Below, piece after piece: positions 28,099 through 37,405 of a DNA stretch of 64,000 nucleotides. The stretch is taken from positions 651,001-715,000 of the forward strand of contig NC_011772.1 of NCBI RefSeq assembly GCF_000021305.1, given 5' to 3'. The stretch comes from Bacillus cereus G9842 (GTDB taxonomy: Bacteria > Bacillota > Bacilli > Bacillales > Bacillaceae_G). The notes under the pieces were generated by a model. That model was not told the origin of the DNA and did no database searches. It saw only the letters and a list, made by a program, of their open reading frames with translations. How positions within the stretch are numbered: the stretch's first letter is position 1; every line of letters begins with the position of its first letter. The position numbers and the translations under genes were made by a program.

Positions 28099-29136
28099 GT
28101 GAGACAACAGGTGAAGAAACTTCTTTTAACAACGAGTATAGCGTTATTGGTAGCTCCAATTTCAGCTTATGCGCATCCAGGGCGTACAGATGCTAATGGC
28201 GGACATACGTGTCGTACAAATTGTGAGAAATGGGGATTACAGTACGGGGAATATCATTATCACAATAAACCAGCTTCTAGTAGTGGTGCAACGAGCCCAG
28301 CTCCTAGCCAGAATAATAATAGTGCTGTAGAAGCTGAGAGACAAGCAGAAGCACAGCGTAAAGCTGAAGAAGAGAGACAACGTGTAGCCGAAGAACAAAG
28401 AAAAGCTGAAGAGGCACGTAAGCAAGAGGAAGCGCAGCGCCAAGCTGATATGGAAAAAGGTCAACTTGAAGGTCAAAAGAATGGAGAAACTGATTTTAAA
28501 GCAGGAAAAAATGATGCAGAAGTGCATGTAGCTGGAAAATCTGATGCATATAAACAAGCGTTTAAAGCGACTTATGCAGCCGCATGGTCTTTAGAAGAGC
28601 AGAAGAAAACGCATTTTGAAAAAGGAAAAGAACAAGGTTTAGCACAAGAGACGATGGACGATAGTCAAGTTGCTCCAGAGTTTAAGGTAAACTTTGTAGA
28701 CGGGTTCAAAGTAGGGAATAAAGAAAGAACAGAAAAAATTGAAAAAGAACAAGCTGAATTAGGAGAAAAGACAGGGAAAGAACTAGCTGAAAAGAATCCT
28801 GGAAATAGAGAGAAAGAAGTATACGTGAAGGCATATGAAACAGCGTATGAAAAAGGCTATAAGTCTACAAAAAAGGCAGTAGAAAAGGCTGGCTATAAGT
28901 ATGCATTTGAAAACTATAATTTAAAAGTTCCTGCTAAGTATGAAAGAAATGAATTGTTAAAGAAATGGTTTACTGAAGGGTTTAAATTGAATAAAAAAGC
29001 AGCAGAAATTCGAGAAGAAGGGTATAAAAAGGGAGACAGCTGGTTCTCATTCTTCTATAAGAGTTTCGTACCAAGTGAATATAAAGAACATAAAGAGCTG
29101 TACGAACAAGCAATAGAAAAAGGTAAAACGGCATAA
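28099..29136 (+). CDS. Secreted YHYH-motif protein with charged helical repeats
   Basis: This 345-residue exported protein has a signal peptide (about 1-25, ending ISAYAH) and an N-terminal YHYH module, HPGRTDANGGHTCRTNCEKWG...GEYHYHN, with two Cys and several His that could bind metal. A Glu/Lys/Ala-rich coiled region (about 80-130) follows. The C-terminus (about 130-345) has irregular repeats of the type YEKGYK, FVDGFKVG, FTEGFKL and GYKKG. GTG 28099 follows GGGAGG. It has no LPXTG motif, so it is not an obvious SrtA substrate despite being adjacent. Function is unknown. Confidence 0.8.
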   Translation: MRQQVKKLLLTTSIALLVAPISAYAHPGRTDANGGHTCRTNCEKWGLQYGEYHYHNKPASSSGATSPAPSQNNNSAVEAERQAEAQRKAEEERQRVAEEQRKAEEARKQEEAQRQADMEKGQLEGQKNGETDFKAGKNDAEVHVAGKSDAYKQAFKATYAAAWSLEEQKKTHFEKGKEQGLAQETMDDSQVAPEFKVNFVDGFKVGNKERTEKIEKEQAELGEKTGKELAEKNPGNREKEVYVKAYETAYEKGYKSTKKAVEKAGYKYAFENYNLKVPAKYERNELLKKWFTEGFKLNKKAAEIREEGYKKGDSWFSFFYKSFVPSEYKEHKELYEQAIEKGKTA

Positions 29137-29168
29137 AAAAAGATGAGGAGAAATTCCTCATCTTTTTT
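29135..29168. terminator. Bidirectional terminator between YHYH gene and peptide transporter
   Basis: AAAAAAGATGAGGA and TCCTCATCTTTTTT pair around GAAAT and serve both convergent genes. Confidence 0.88.
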
Positions 29169-30552
29169 AATCCATCCATTTCACTAATTTCTTAGAAATT
29201 AATAATAAAACACAACCTAATACAATTGCCACAGCGCCAATAACCGTGAATACTTCAGCGTATCCAAGTGAGGTTGTGAAGCTTGCAAGTTGTCCGCCTA
29301 AAATGTTGGCGATACCTGAACTTGCTAGCCATACACCCATTAGTAAAGATGCTAATTTTACCGGAGCAAGCGCACTAACCATTGATAGTCCGACAGGTGA
29401 TAAGAATAGCTCACCTAACGTATGGAAAAGATACGTAAAGACGATAAATAGTAAGTTTGCTTTTTCTGTAATGTTATGTTCATCACTACCTGTTTTTAAT
29501 GTAGCGATAACGAGAATGATATAACCGATACCAAGCAAGATCATACCAAGTCCCATTTTAGTTGGGATTTTTAAATCACCGCGCTTGCGAGTTGCAAGTT
29601 TTGCCCATAATGCAGAAATGACTGGAGCAAGTAAAATAATAAATAATGGATTGACCGATTGGAACCAAGATGTTGGAACTTCCCATCCGAACACAGAGCG
29701 GTCTACAAATTTGTTTGTATATAATGTTAACGAGCTACCAGCTTGTTCAAAGCCAGCCCAGAAGAAGACAACGAAGCATGTTAAAATGACGATAACTGCG
29801 GTACGTTGTTTTTCTTTTTTTGTTAACGGTGTATCTCCTACTGATGGTTGTCCATCTGTTGTTTGTAAATCGCGAGTTGGTTTTTTACCGATATCACCAA
29901 GGAAGCGATTTGATAATGTTGTAAATAAAATTTGTCCAATAATCATTCCGATTGAAGCGGCTAAGAAACCGTAACGGAATCCGTAATGTACAACGCCATC
30001 AACTGTTGTTTTGAATAAATTTTCTGATAAAAACCCGCAAACGAGTGGAGCTAAAAATGACCCGACGTTAATACCCATATAGAAAATGGTAAATGCACTA
30101 TCACGTTTTGGATCGTTCTCTTCGTATAATTCTCCAACCAGTGTAGAGATGTTCGGTTTGAAGAATCCGTTACCGATAATAATAAGCGCTAATCCGAGGT
30201 ATAGGCCTAATTGGTTTTGCAAGGCAAATAGTGTAAGGTTACCGATTGCCATTGTTATACCACCAATTGTGATTGCTTTTCGTCTACCTAGAAAACGGTC
30301 TGTTAAGTATCCACCAATCATTGGTGTGAAATAACAGGCTCCAGTATAAAATCCGTAAATAGAGAGTGCCCATGCGGGACTAAACCCAAGACCACCGCTT
30401 ACTAAAGCTGTCGTTAAATATAATGTTAATAATCCTCGTAATCCATAGTAACTAAATCTTTCCCACATTTCTGTAAAGAAGAGTAAGTATAAACCTGGAG
30501 GATGTTTCTTTTTTCTTTGTTGTTCTCTTTCTAGTTGTATCGCTGATTCCAT
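29167..30552 (-). CDS. POT-family proton:di/tripeptide symporter (DtpT-like)
   Basis: This 461-residue transporter has about 12-14 helices and imports di- and tripeptides with protons. The PTR2 signatures GGYLTDRFLGRRKAI and FTIFYMGINVGSFLAPLVCG are present, as is the early ExxER-like motif in EMWERFSYYGLRG. I start at ATG 30552 after CAGGAGGAAAATAAC, seven codons inside a longer frame. It is monocistronic and convergent with the YHYH gene. Peptide uptake fits a protease-secreting bacterium. Confidence 0.93.
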   Translation of the reverse strand: MESAIQLEREQQRKKKHPPGLYLLFFTEMWERFSYYGLRGLLTLYLTTALVSGGLGFSPAWALSIYGFYTGACYFTPMIGGYLTDRFLGRRKAITIGGITMAIGNLTLFALQNQLGLYLGLALIIIGNGFFKPNISTLVGELYEENDPKRDSAFTIFYMGINVGSFLAPLVCGFLSENLFKTTVDGVVHYGFRYGFLAASIGMIIGQILFTTLSNRFLGDIGKKPTRDLQTTDGQPSVGDTPLTKKEKQRTAVIVILTCFVVFFWAGFEQAGSSLTLYTNKFVDRSVFGWEVPTSWFQSVNPLFIILLAPVISALWAKLATRKRGDLKIPTKMGLGMILLGIGYIILVIATLKTGSDEHNITEKANLLFIVFTYLFHTLGELFLSPVGLSMVSALAPVKLASLLMGVWLASSGIANILGGQLASFTTSLGYAEVFTVIGAVAIVLGCVLLLISKKLVKWMD

Positions 30553-30805
30553 GTTATTTTCCTCCTGACACAAACAAAAACAAAGTTAATAATTTTGTAC
30601 ATTTAATATTTTACTTTATTAACTATTATAAGTCAATAAAGGTTGATTTTTCAGAAGAGATTGGAAAAAGGGAATAGCTATAGAAGGGGTGTTTCTTTTG
30701 TGATAGACTATGGACTATGTTTTCTTTGTAAGGAAGCGGGTTATTGTACTTTTTTTATATGTGGAATTGATTTCATAAAAGATGAAATTAAAGAAGGAGA
30801 AAGAA

Positions 30806-32107
30806 ATGAAATTGTTACAGAAAAAAGAAATTTTACTTATTAGTCTTATGTTATTCTCGATGTTCTTTGGAGCAGGGAATCTTATATTCCCACCTTTTCT
30901 TGGATATGAAGCAGGAGAACATGTGTGGATTTCGTTAGTAGGATTTATTATATCAGCAACAGGTCTTCCTATATTAGGTGTTATTTCTATTGCAAAAGCA
31001 GGAAGTTTTCAAACGTTAGCGGGTAGAGTTCATTCTTCATTTGCAATTATTTTTCCATGTATCGTGTATGTATTTATTGGACCTGGGCTTGGTATACCAC
31101 GTGCGGGAAGTTTAGCCTTTGAAATGGGGCCAGGTCAGTTATTCCCTGAAGCAGGAAGCGGAGTATTATTGTTTTACACAGTTATTTTCTTTAGTATTGT
31201 TTACTGGTTAAGTTTATCACCATCTAAACTAATGGGGTTGTTTGGAAAAGTCTTGACGCCGTTATTATTATGTATGATTGCACTTATTTTTATAAAGAGT
31301 ATGTTTACAACAGTAGGAGATATGAAAGAACCAATAGGGAACTATGGCCAAGCTCCTATGTTTCAAGGGTTTTTAGATGGATATTTAACAATGGATGCGT
31401 TAGCTGCTTTAATCTTTGGAATTGTTATTGCAAATGCATTACGTGCAAAGGGTATTGAAGATGATAAAGGTTTAGCGAAATATATGAGTATTGCTGGAAT
31501 CGGGGCAGGACTATTATTATCGATTATTTATGTCATCCTTGGATATGTGGGGGCAATTAGTGGCTCATTAGGAACATTTGATAACGGTGCCAAAGTGTTA
31601 GCACAAGTTATGACTACATTATTTGGACAGGGCGGAGTCGTTTTATTAGGTCTTATTTTTACTATCTCATGTTTATGTGTTTCAATTGGACTTGTTACGT
31701 CTTGTAGTCAATTTTTTTCGAGTGCATTTCCGAAAGTATCTTATAAAGTGTGGGCATTTATAGTAAGCGTTGTTAGTATGATCTTAGCTAATTTAGGATT
31801 AACGCAAATTTTAAAAGTATCAGTACCAATTCTTGGATTTATTTATCCAATTGCATTAACGCTTATTATTCTAGGGTTATTCCATAAGTATATTGGGAAG
31901 TATGCATACGTATATACAGTAACTGTTTGGATTGTAGCAATATTTAGTGCAATTGATATTTTAAATAAAAATGTAATGATGAATCAGTGGACGTCAGTAT
32001 TAAAATACATTCCGTTTTATACAGAAGGTGTTGGATGGATTGTTCCAGCTATTGTAGGCATGTGTCTTGGTTTCATCGTTAGCATTGCTTTAAATAAGAA
32101 TAAATGA
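30806..32107 (+). CDS. brnQ: Branched-chain amino acid transporter BrnQ (LIVCS family)
   Basis: This 433-residue protein with about 12 helices is a cation-coupled importer of leucine, isoleucine and valine. Typical family segments are LFSMFFGAGNLIFPPFLGYEAG near the N-terminus, GPGLGIPRAGSLAFEMG, and a CSQFFSS motif about residue 306. ATG 30806 sits properly after GAAGGAG; the upstream ATG at 30782 does not. B. cereus group genomes carry several BrnQ paralogues. The 253-base upstream region shows no T-box. Confidence 0.93.
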   Translation: MKLLQKKEILLISLMLFSMFFGAGNLIFPPFLGYEAGEHVWISLVGFIISATGLPILGVISIAKAGSFQTLAGRVHSSFAIIFPCIVYVFIGPGLGIPRAGSLAFEMGPGQLFPEAGSGVLLFYTVIFFSIVYWLSLSPSKLMGLFGKVLTPLLLCMIALIFIKSMFTTVGDMKEPIGNYGQAPMFQGFLDGYLTMDALAALIFGIVIANALRAKGIEDDKGLAKYMSIAGIGAGLLLSIIYVILGYVGAISGSLGTFDNGAKVLAQVMTTLFGQGGVVLLGLIFTISCLCVSIGLVTSCSQFFSSAFPKVSYKVWAFIVSVVSMILANLGLTQILKVSVPILGFIYPIALTLIILGLFHKYIGKYAYVYTVTVWIVAIFSAIDILNKNVMMNQWTSVLKYIPFYTEGVGWIVPAIVGMCLGFIVSIALNKNK

Positions 32108-32110
32108 GTA

Positions 32111-32152
32111 AAAAGGTGTTTTCCTATTTTGGGAAGACACCTTTCTTTTTTT
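32111..32152 (+). terminator. brnQ terminator
   Basis: AAAGGTGTTTTCC and GGAAGACACCTTT pair, followed by CTTTTTTT. Confidence 0.86.
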
Positions 32153-32247
32153 GGAAAAATACTATTGAAAATGAATAGACTAAGAGTATGATAAAGGTAA
32201 TTGGTAATATATAGGTTTAATGAGAGTTACGAATAAGGGGGTAGCAT

Positions 32248-33969
32248 ATGAAGAAGGATTTGGATAAGAAAATAGAAGCACTCGAAACGGCAATTGAAAC
32301 GATTCAAGAAGCACTTGCTGAATTAAAGGTGAAGCAAAGGGAAATAGAAGTAGAAAACGCTCAGCAACATGTTAGTAAGGATAAGAAAGAATATATTGAA
32401 ACGGTAATGGAGGAAAAGCCAAAAGAAGAAATAGTTAAGATAAAAGAGCCTTTGCAAGAATGTGAGGTAAAACAAGTAGATATATCTGCTTTTAAACCAG
32501 AGCCATTTAATATTATTAAGTTTTGTCAAACGTGGTTACCGCGTGTATTTGTCGGTATTATGTTGCTTGGAGTGATCTGGTTATTTAAAGCAGGGGTAGA
32601 TGCTGGTTTATTAACACCAGCAATACGAATTGTGTTTGGTATCGCATTATCTATCGGTTTGTATTATATAGGAGATATTCAAATTAAAAGAGAGCGGCAG
32701 GCGTTAGGATTAGTATTGGTTGGAGGAAGTATTTCGGGGATTGTTTTAACGACGTTTGCGGCACATTATTTGTATGCATTTATTCCGGCAAGTATCGCGT
32801 TTCTCTTTAATATTACATGGGTTATTTTAGGGATTTATTTAGCGAAAAGATATAACTCGGAATACCTTACTATCTTCGTAGCGGTAGGAGCGTTCTTCGT
32901 GCCATTCTTGTTAAATAGTACGACTCCTAATCCTTATATTTTCTTTGGATATGAGACAGTGTTAACACTTAGTTTATTATGGTATGGATTGAAAAATCGT
33001 TATAAATATTTATATATGATTTCTTACGCTGTTGCGGCCATTGTTCTTTTTGTCTTCTTTGCTGTTATGTCAATATTAGTAGAGAACTTGCAAATACAGT
33101 TAACGATTGTATATGGTTTGATTCATTTACTATTATTTTGGCATATGTTTACGGAGAGAAGTTTTATACCAGAACCGCGTTTGGCGATATTTAGTGCGAA
33201 TGCAGTGTTCTTTATACTAGCTATTTCAAAAATACCTGATTTTACAACATGGGGATTAATTATTAGTGCAATTGTGCACGCTGCTATGTTTGTGCTTGAG
33301 TATAGGAAGAATAGACATTCTACATTTACAAATCTCTTATTTGGTTTCACAATGGGAGCATTTAGTTTAGCGATTTTATACGAGTATAGTTTAGTAAATG
33401 CAGCGATCGTACTATTATTACAAGGTTTCCTTGGAATGGTTACTTCTATTAAAGGAAAACAACAGATAAAATTGTATGTTAGTGCAACGATTTACGCGAT
33501 TGGAATGATACAAACGATTTTTAGTCCGTTTGATCAATTTATTTCGGCAGGCTTTGTTGCTCATATTATTTTAATAGGAACATTCTATTATTGCATGAGA
33601 CAAGCGAAAGAAGTGTTAGCGAGTTTTGGTAAGTATGTGTACTCTATAGCGCTCTACTGGTTAATGGTCATTGTATTTATTACAATTACTAGAATTGGTG
33701 AAGTTCTTTCTACAGATGGAAGTATAATTAGCGTATCTGTATCGTTATTATGGATGATATATGCGTTATTTGCAGTTTGGTTTGGCCGTTATAGACAGAT
33801 GAATGAAATATTATATGCTGGATTAATCGTATTAGTAGTAACGGTAGGGAAGTTATTCCTACTTGACTTACCGGAGGTTTCGATGATGATTAGGGCAGTG
33901 TTATTCCTAATCGTCGGTAGTATAGGTATCGTTATTTCAAGAATGTTTTTCTCAAAAGAAGAGAAGTGA
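32248..33969 (+). CDS. DUF2339 multi-helix membrane protein
   Basis: This 573-residue protein begins with a coiled coil (about 1-60, MKKDLDKKIEALETAIETIQ) followed by about 15 hydrophobic helices. A conserved first membrane block, WLPRVFVGIMLLGVIWLFKAGVD, precedes them. The coil plus polytopic domain layout is that of DUF2339 proteins, whose function is not established. It is preceded by GGGGGT and ends at a bidirectional terminator. Monocistronic. Confidence 0.85.
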   Translation: MKKDLDKKIEALETAIETIQEALAELKVKQREIEVENAQQHVSKDKKEYIETVMEEKPKEEIVKIKEPLQECEVKQVDISAFKPEPFNIIKFCQTWLPRVFVGIMLLGVIWLFKAGVDAGLLTPAIRIVFGIALSIGLYYIGDIQIKRERQALGLVLVGGSISGIVLTTFAAHYLYAFIPASIAFLFNITWVILGIYLAKRYNSEYLTIFVAVGAFFVPFLLNSTTPNPYIFFGYETVLTLSLLWYGLKNRYKYLYMISYAVAAIVLFVFFAVMSILVENLQIQLTIVYGLIHLLLFWHMFTERSFIPEPRLAIFSANAVFFILAISKIPDFTTWGLIISAIVHAAMFVLEYRKNRHSTFTNLLFGFTMGAFSLAILYEYSLVNAAIVLLLQGFLGMVTSIKGKQQIKLYVSATIYAIGMIQTIFSPFDQFISAGFVAHIILIGTFYYCMRQAKEVLASFGKYVYSIALYWLMVIVFITITRIGEVLSTDGSIISVSVSLLWMIYALFAVWFGRYRQMNEILYAGLIVLVVTVGKLFLLDLPEVSMMIRAVLFLIVGSIGIVISRMFFSKEEK

Positions 33970-33973
33970 AAAG

Positions 33974-34002
33974 AAGGCAATCCATGTATGGATTGCCTTT
34001 TT
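33974..34002. terminator. Bidirectional terminator after DUF2339 gene
   Basis: AAGGCAATCCAT and ATGGATTGCCTT form a palindromic stem between two convergent genes, with T-runs. Confidence 0.87.
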
Positions 34003-34004
34003 CA

Positions 34005-35552
34005 TTATTTTTTATTAATCGTTACAGTTTCATTATATTTCGCTGTTGTATTTTGACGTAGACGAAGCGTTGCTTGTCCAGTTGTATTTGAATCAATCTG
34101 TACATTTACAACTTTTTCAGCAGAGCCTAAGCTGTTTGTTGTGAAAGAGAATGCACTACTATATCCGAAAGCAGATGGCCAAGTGCCGTTTGTATTTTGA
34201 ACTTTTGCTACTTGTGTTCCACCAGTAGTGAATATACCTAAAGAATAGTTGTTATAAGTTGTATTAGGTAGTAAGTTGTTTACTTGAATCTTCATTTGGA
34301 AAATTTCATTGTTTGGTAGAATGCTAGGGTGTGTAACGACGTAGTCGCTTGTTGTTACCGCACCGTTATAACCGTATGAACCTGGTTTAAAAGTATTTGT
34401 ATTAAACCATTGATAACCTGCATTTGGTGCACTCCAAGGTTCAGGTTGTGGTTCTGTTGATAAGCTTGGCTGTTCAAATGTTTGTAGAGCTGTAGGTGAA
34501 TCAAGTTGTAAACCATTTACTTGATCTAAACTTGTAAATGTCTCTTTATTCGATAACCAATTTACGATGTTTTCTAATAAAATCGCATCGTTTTCTTCTT
34601 TATAACCATCGTAAGTTTTCTTTGTTTGGCCAGAATCTTCACGAACGTACTTTGGCGTTGCATCTTCAACAGGAGAAGAGTCACCAATAAAGGCAGCTTT
34701 TCCAAGTCCTATTTTTGCAATTGCAGCATATGGGCCTTCTGCAATACCACCGCCATTATAAACGCCACTATCAACAGCGTTATTCCATTTTGATGGATTT
34801 TCTGGAAGGTAAACAAGTCCTTTTGCTAGTTTTGGGTTTGTAATTGCTAGAGTAGAACCAGCATGCATTGCTACAGAAGAAACACCTTTTGTAATTCCGA
34901 AAGATTGTTCAGGCGATACAATTGTTTTCGCTGAAACATCACCAAGTGCATTGTAGCGGAAGCGAATACCGAAGTTGTCAGATAGCCAATCAGAGCTTTC
35001 TACTCCTTGCATAGCTTGTGAATTTGCTTCTTCATTAGACATTCCTTTTGCTGGATTATCCCAAGCACCGCGTCTATATCCATTAAATACTTCAGAAGAG
35101 TCCCAGCGATTTTTATTACGATCCGCATTGTAATGATCGGCAATAAAGAAGATACTACCACCATTTTTTACATATTGTAACATAGCGTCCTGCTCAGATT
35201 TTTTGTAAGGAATATTAGCTTCTGGAACGATAAATACATTGTAACCATTTAAGTCTTCGTACGTAATAGGTGTTGATTTACGAAGTTCTTTTACGTGATA
35301 TCCGTTTTTTGCAATGCCGTTTCCGAAGTCAGAAAAGCCGCCGTCAATAACCCAGTCAGCTGTCCCAGCAGTTTGACCGTGTGTATTATCGAATAATACT
35401 TTCTTCCCATTGTTTTGATTTACAACTTTTGCAGCAATTTCAGGAGCTGGGTCTACAGAGCTTTCGGCATAAGTAGACGGTATGAACGAGGTCCCTATAC
35501 TTAGTGTAATTGCTGTTGCTAAAGAAAATGTAATCCATTTTTTATTCTTCAT
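34005..35552 (-). CDS. Secreted protein with amidotransferase-like (GldG/DUF4350-type) domain and C-terminal beta domain
   Basis: This 515-residue exported protein has a signal peptide (about 1-29, ending PSTYAES). An alpha/beta domain (about 50-330) follows with KVLFDNTHGQTAGTADWVID, YNVFIVPEANIPYKKSEQDA and YVKNGGSIFFIADHYNADRN, like the class I glutamine amidotransferase-like folds in GldG/ThuA relatives. The C-terminus (about 375-515) is a beta-sandwich-like domain rich in Thr and Asn. No catalytic Cys-His-Glu triad is evident, so it may bind rather than hydrolyse. Function is unknown. It ends at a shared terminator. Confidence 0.7.
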   Translation of the reverse strand: MKNKKWITFSLATAITLSIGTSFIPSTYAESSVDPAPEIAAKVVNQNNGKKVLFDNTHGQTAGTADWVIDGGFSDFGNGIAKNGYHVKELRKSTPITYEDLNGYNVFIVPEANIPYKKSEQDAMLQYVKNGGSIFFIADHYNADRNKNRWDSSEVFNGYRRGAWDNPAKGMSNEEANSQAMQGVESSDWLSDNFGIRFRYNALGDVSAKTIVSPEQSFGITKGVSSVAMHAGSTLAITNPKLAKGLVYLPENPSKWNNAVDSGVYNGGGIAEGPYAAIAKIGLGKAAFIGDSSPVEDATPKYVREDSGQTKKTYDGYKEENDAILLENIVNWLSNKETFTSLDQVNGLQLDSPTALQTFEQPSLSTEPQPEPWSAPNAGYQWFNTNTFKPGSYGYNGAVTTSDYVVTHPSILPNNEIFQMKIQVNNLLPNTTYNNYSLGIFTTGGTQVAKVQNTNGTWPSAFGYSSAFSFTTNSLGSAEKVVNVQIDSNTTGQATLRLRQNTTAKYNETVTINKK

Positions 35553-35694
35553 AGAAGAATCCCCCTAATAATAAATATATGTGCTTTAATAATGTAATTT
35601 ATTTTTCTGTAAAAATAAAGACGGAAAACATAAAAAATATTAAAAGATTGTAAAAATACCGTGAATTTTGTTGAGAAATATTTATATAGATATA

Positions 35695-35733
35695 AAAACA
35701 CCCCTTCCAAGTAATAAGGAAGGGGTGTTTTGC
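35695..35733 (-). terminator. Terminator of amino acid permease gene at 35734
   Basis: AAAACACCCCTTCC and GGAAGGGGTGTTTT are perfect complements around a 9-base loop. It lies in the space between two minus-strand genes. Confidence 0.88.
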
Positions 35734-37125
35734 TTAACTAATTTTTGAGTTAGGTGTTTCATCAATCTTATGAAACCCTTTCATGTAATATACGATTGCT
35801 AAGCCGATAAGCCAAATTGGGCCGACAATCAATGCAATTCGTGTATCTTCTGAATACGCCATTATACCTAGTACTAATACAAGGAAAACGAGTGAGAAAT
35901 ATGAGCTTAATGGGTATAAAGGCATTTTATATGATAACTTTTGTTTATTTTGAGTAGGTAAGCTTTTACGGAATTTAATTTGAGCAACTAATATAATTCC
36001 CCAAGTCCAAATTGCGCCGAAAGTTGAAATGCTAGTAAGCCATGTAAATACCTTTGCAGGTACGAGATAGTTTAATATAACACCAATGAGTAAAACGATA
36101 GCAGTTGCTACAATTCCTTGGCTTGGAATGCCGTTTTTATTTAAACGACCAAATCTTTCAGGAGCTTTTTTCTGCTGAGCTAATGTAAATAGCATACGGC
36201 CTGTACTAAATAAACCACCGTTACAAGAAGAAAGAGCTGCTGTTAATACGACAAAATTAATAATACCTGCTGCTTTTGCGATACCAATTTGCTGGAATGT
36301 TAATACGAATGGGCTTCCTTTCTCACCAAGTTCGTTCCATGGATAAATTGCCATCATAACGAATAGAGCTCCTACGTAGAACAGTAATATTCTCCAAAAC
36401 ACGTTATCAATTGCTTTTGCGAGTGTTTTCTTCGGATTTTGAGCTTCACCAGCTGTAACACCGATTAATTCAACGCCTAAATAAGCGAATAGTACCATCT
36501 GCATGGAGAGTAGTAACCCAGAAAAACCATTTGGGAACCAGCCGCCATGTGACCAAAGGTTTGAAATACCAGTAGCGATACCACCGTTTCCGAATCCGAA
36601 TAAAATAATACCAGCTCCGACTACTATCATACAGATAATTGTGACAATTTTAATGAGAGCAAACCAAAACTCAAGTTCTCCAAATACTTTTACCGATAAG
36701 AAGTTAAAAGCGCTCATTAACAATAGAGCAAGTAATGCCCAAGTCCAGCGCGGGATATCTGGGAACCAGTACTGCATGTAAATACCAGCTGCTGTAATTT
36801 CAGCCATACAAGTAACAACCCATAAGAACCAGTAATTCCAACCAGTAATATAACCAGCGAGTGGGCTGATATAATCATATGCATATTTACTAAAAGAACC
36901 GGCAACAGGTTGTTCAATTGCCATTTCCCCGAGAGCTCGCATAATGAAAAAAATAACGAGTCCGGCAATCATATAGCCTAGTAAAATAGAAGGACCGGCT
37001 AGTTTAATAGCGGAAGCGGATCCTAAAAATAGCCCAACACCAATAGCTGAGCCAAGTGACATTAAAGTAATATGTCGTTCTTTTAAACCACGATTTAAAG
37101 TTCCAGATTTGTTTGTGTGCTGCAT
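35734..37125 (-). CDS. APC-superfamily amino acid permease (proline/GABA/alanine type)
   Basis: This 463-residue 12-helix cation symporter has the AAT-family signature SLGSAIGVGLFLGSASAI in helix 1, followed by EMAIEQPVAGSFSKYAYDYI, ELIGVTAGEAQNPKK and GRMLFTLAQQKKAP. Sequence is close to ProY-like and D-serine/alanine/glycine permeases, and the substrate cannot be fixed. The start follows AAGGGGGATTC. A weak cre-like site, GAATGCGTTTGCT, lies about 30-45 bases upstream. Monocistronic. Confidence 0.88.
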   Translation of the reverse strand: MQHTNKSGTLNRGLKERHITLMSLGSAIGVGLFLGSASAIKLAGPSILLGYMIAGLVIFFIMRALGEMAIEQPVAGSFSKYAYDYISPLAGYITGWNYWFLWVVTCMAEITAAGIYMQYWFPDIPRWTWALLALLLMSAFNFLSVKVFGELEFWFALIKIVTIICMIVVGAGIILFGFGNGGIATGISNLWSHGGWFPNGFSGLLLSMQMVLFAYLGVELIGVTAGEAQNPKKTLAKAIDNVFWRILLFYVGALFVMMAIYPWNELGEKGSPFVLTFQQIGIAKAAGIINFVVLTAALSSCNGGLFSTGRMLFTLAQQKKAPERFGRLNKNGIPSQGIVATAIVLLIGVILNYLVPAKVFTWLTSISTFGAIWTWGIILVAQIKFRKSLPTQNKQKLSYKMPLYPLSSYFSLVFLVLVLGIMAYSEDTRIALIVGPIWLIGLAIVYYMKGFHKIDETPNSKIS

Positions 37126-37273
37126 AAGAAGAATCCCCCTTGTAGAGTGAACGATATTTGAATGCGTTTGCTAAATATTTAACTATTTCAAATTATAAAA
37201 CATTTCTATCTGTTATGCTACAAAAATAATCATAATGAACTGTACTACATCTGTACTTGTCAGACTTAAACTT

Positions 37274-37287
37274 AAAATTCGAACTAT
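37274..37287 (+). promoter_or_regulatory. Possible PurBox upstream of purine permease
   Basis: AAAATTCGAACTAT resembles the PurR half-site AWWWCCGAACWWT with one C replaced by T. The second inverted half was not found, so the evidence is weak. PurR control of purine permeases is known in B. subtilis. Confidence 0.35.
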
Positions 37288-37405
37288 TAGGGAATATATT
37301 GACTCTTCTTTTTATTGATTGTTAAGATTAAGTATTATATTTTCTCACATACTAGTAAGAAAAGAATGTGTGATAATAATTCAGGTGTAGGAAGGGTACA
37401 TAAGC

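Noticed and set aside
30643..30843. 66-codon frame upstream of brnQ
   Set aside because: It overlaps the brnQ start in another frame and shows no protein family features. The region was also checked for a T-box leader and none was seen.
37126..37405. Guanine riboswitch before the purine permease gene
   Set aside because: The conserved purine aptamer core and a following terminator were not found, only a weak PurBox-like site.
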